From: Dehalococcoidia bacterium | GTDB lineage: Bacteria; Chloroflexota; Dehalococcoidia; JACQUA01 | Reading direction: 5' to 3' | Assembly (NCBI GenBank): GCA_030689845.1 | Contig: JAUYHV010000048.1 | Location: 1-6,712 of the forward strand | DNA: 6,712 nt | Part shown: piece after piece, positions 5,580 through 6,712 of the stretch | Layout: every line of letters begins with the position of its first letter | How positions within the stretch are numbered: position 1 is the first letter of the stretch | Translations under genes and position numbers: made by a program | The notes under the pieces: model-generated | Database searches by the model: none | What the model was told of the DNA's origin: nothing | The model's input: the letters and a program-made list of their open reading frames with translations, nothing else

Positions 5580-6712
5580 ATGAACAGGAACAAGTTAACC
5601 TTAACCTCGTTGACCGCATTTCTGGTTACACTGCTTCTGCTTGTCCCAACATTGACAAGCTGCACCCGGGCGACGGCTCCATCCGATATGCCAGTGATAA
5701 AGGTGGGAATCGTAGGAGACATGACAGGACCTACAGCCAGCGGTTCGAGAGGTGAAATATGGGGCTGGGAGGATATTGCAAAGTGGGCCAATGAAACCAA
5801 CTACGTCCCCGGAGTAAGATTTGAAACTATCAGTTACGACAACCGGTTCGACGTTGGCCGTTCCATTAACGGGTATGAACTGGTAAAAAGCAGAGGGGCC
5901 AGCATAGTCTACGTCCAGATGACCGGAGCAAACTATGCACTGAAGGAAAAATACGCCCAGGATAAGATTATAGCGATGATCCCGCCAGCCCCCGCTGCCC
6001 TGCATCCGCCGGGTTGGGCTTTCAGCCCCGACGGAGCATATGCCGATGGCGCGGCTGTGGCCTATGAATGGATTGTTAAAGACTGGGCACAACAAGGGAA
6101 ACCAGGCAAACCCAAGATGGCCTGGTTGACCTGGGATGCTGACTACGGACACTCCGGGCTCGTAGCCGACTGGTATGCCAGAGAATTGGGAATAGAAATT
6201 TTGCCTTACGAGTTATATCCCAGCCCCGCACCGACCGACAAAACAGCCGAGCTGTTAAGATTGAGGGAAGCTAACGCCGATTATGTCCTCTCCACCGGCC
6301 CTCAATCAGCCTGGCAGGTAGTACTAAAAGATGCTGCCAAACTCGGCATGCAGGGTAAAACTAAATTCATTGCCATCGGCAATGCTATGGAATCGGATGT
6401 CCTCATACAACTGGCTAAGGAAGCGGCTGAGGGGACCTATTTCGTTTCTTTTGTCGCCTCAATGCATGAGCAGGGCGTGCCGGGGGTCGAGTGGCTGAAG
6501 GGAATTCAGACCAAGTACCATGGCGAATGGTACAACGGCATAACCTACGTTCGAGGATATCTCATGATGAGACTCCCCGTCGAAGCCATCAAGATGGCGA
6601 TAGAAAAAGACGGGCTCAAGCCCGAACAGGTCAATGGTGATACTATTTACCAGGCCCTGGAAAAAAATATCAAGGAATTCGATACCGGGGGATTGACGGG
6701 ACCTCTGACCAT
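5580..6712 (+). CDS. ABC transporter substrate-binding lipoprotein, second of the tandem pair (3' end outside window)
   Basis: The frame stays open from ATG 5580 to the window end, giving 377 complete codons; the paralogue suggests about 40 residues are missing. The start has AAAGGAAGG (5563-5571) 8 nt upstream. A signal peptide with lipobox LTSC puts the lipidated cysteine at residue 28, the same position as in the upstream protein. The two align without gaps to about residue 208, with one single-residue gap near 210-220 (YGPGPVPSD against YPSPAPTD). By hand count, identity is 121 of 169 over residues 40-208 and 81 of 155 over the later part. GEIWGWED, VQMTGANYALK, PPGWAF and TWDADYGHSG are all kept. 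This is a diverged tandem duplicate, probably a receptor for a related ligand using the same LivHM permease. The gap to the first copy is 43 bp with no terminator, so they are probably co-transcribed. Confidence 0.92.
   Translation, partial: MNRNKLTLTSLTAFLVTLLLLVPTLTSCTRATAPSDMPVIKVGIVGDMTGPTASGSRGEIWGWEDIAKWANETNYVPGVRFETISYDNRFDVGRSINGYELVKSRGASIVYVQMTGANYALKEKYAQDKIIAMIPPAPAALHPPGWAFSPDGAYADGAAVAYEWIVKDWAQQGKPGKPKMAWLTWDADYGHSGLVADWYARELGIEILPYELYPSPAPTDKTAELLRLREANADYVLSTGPQSAWQVVLKDAAKLGMQGKTKFIAIGNAMESDVLIQLAKEAAEGTYFVSFVASMHEQGVPGVEWLKGIQTKYHGEWYNGITYVRGYLMMRLPVEAIKMAIEKDGLKPEQVNGDTIYQALEKNIKEFDTGGLTGPLT

Noticed and set aside
5045..5800. Minus-strand open frame of 251 codons across both receptor genes
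   Set aside because: It lies antisense to two clear lipoprotein genes and their intergenic gap. Its translation has no recognisable motif. The long frame comes from codon bias of the sense genes.
5601..6152. Minus-strand open frame of 183 codons opposite the second receptor gene
   Set aside because: Fully antisense to the second receptor and of low-quality composition. Similar antisense frames opposite the first receptor are shorter, as expected from shared ancestry of the sense genes.

Overview
The window holds the first part of one plus-strand operon for uptake and activation of an organic acid-like compound. An ATP-dependent acyl-CoA synthetase (324-2231) is followed closely by the two membrane permeases of a branched-chain amino acid-type (HAAT/Liv family) ABC importer, LivH (2241-3125) and LivM (3128-4180). 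Two paralogous lipoprotein substrate-binding proteins come next (4274-5536, and 5580 to the window edge, where the second is cut off). Gaps are 9 bp and 2 bp for the first two junctions, then 93 bp before the first binding protein and 43 bp between the two binding proteins. No LivG/LivF-type ATPase is in the window, so the importer is incomplete here.

The first 323 bp carry no convincing gene. They hold a compact three-hairpin palindromic repeat (111-176) of the dispersed ATTCC...GGAAT type, flanked by an imperfect 13-bp direct repeat. A plausible sigma-70-like promoter (193-221) follows, then a roughly 100-nt leader with a normal ribosome-binding site in front of the synthetase. A Shine-Dalgarno-like sequence on the minus strand at the left edge may belong to a divergent gene outside the window. 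The 93-bp gap before the first binding protein is also unusual: it has a near-perfect Shine-Dalgarno sequence with no usable start codon at normal distance, and a possible internal promoter.

Working model (inference): the binding proteins capture a carboxylic acid or related compound outside the membrane, LivHM with ATPases encoded elsewhere import it, and the synthetase converts it to a CoA thioester. Both binding proteins lack the Ser-rich segment that holds the amino-acid carboxylate in LivJ/LivK-type proteins, so a non-amino-acid ligand is likely. The two binding proteins are about 72% identical in the first lobe and about 52% in the second (hand count), suggesting one importer core served by two receptors of related but different specificity.

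The organism is a bacterium with lipoprotein export, strong AAGGAGG-type ribosome sites and moderate G+C. This operon layout and this repeat type are familiar from anaerobic lineages such as Desulfobacterota, Clostridia (Peptococcaceae-like) and Chloroflexota (Dehalococcoidia-like). The sequence alone does not decide between them.
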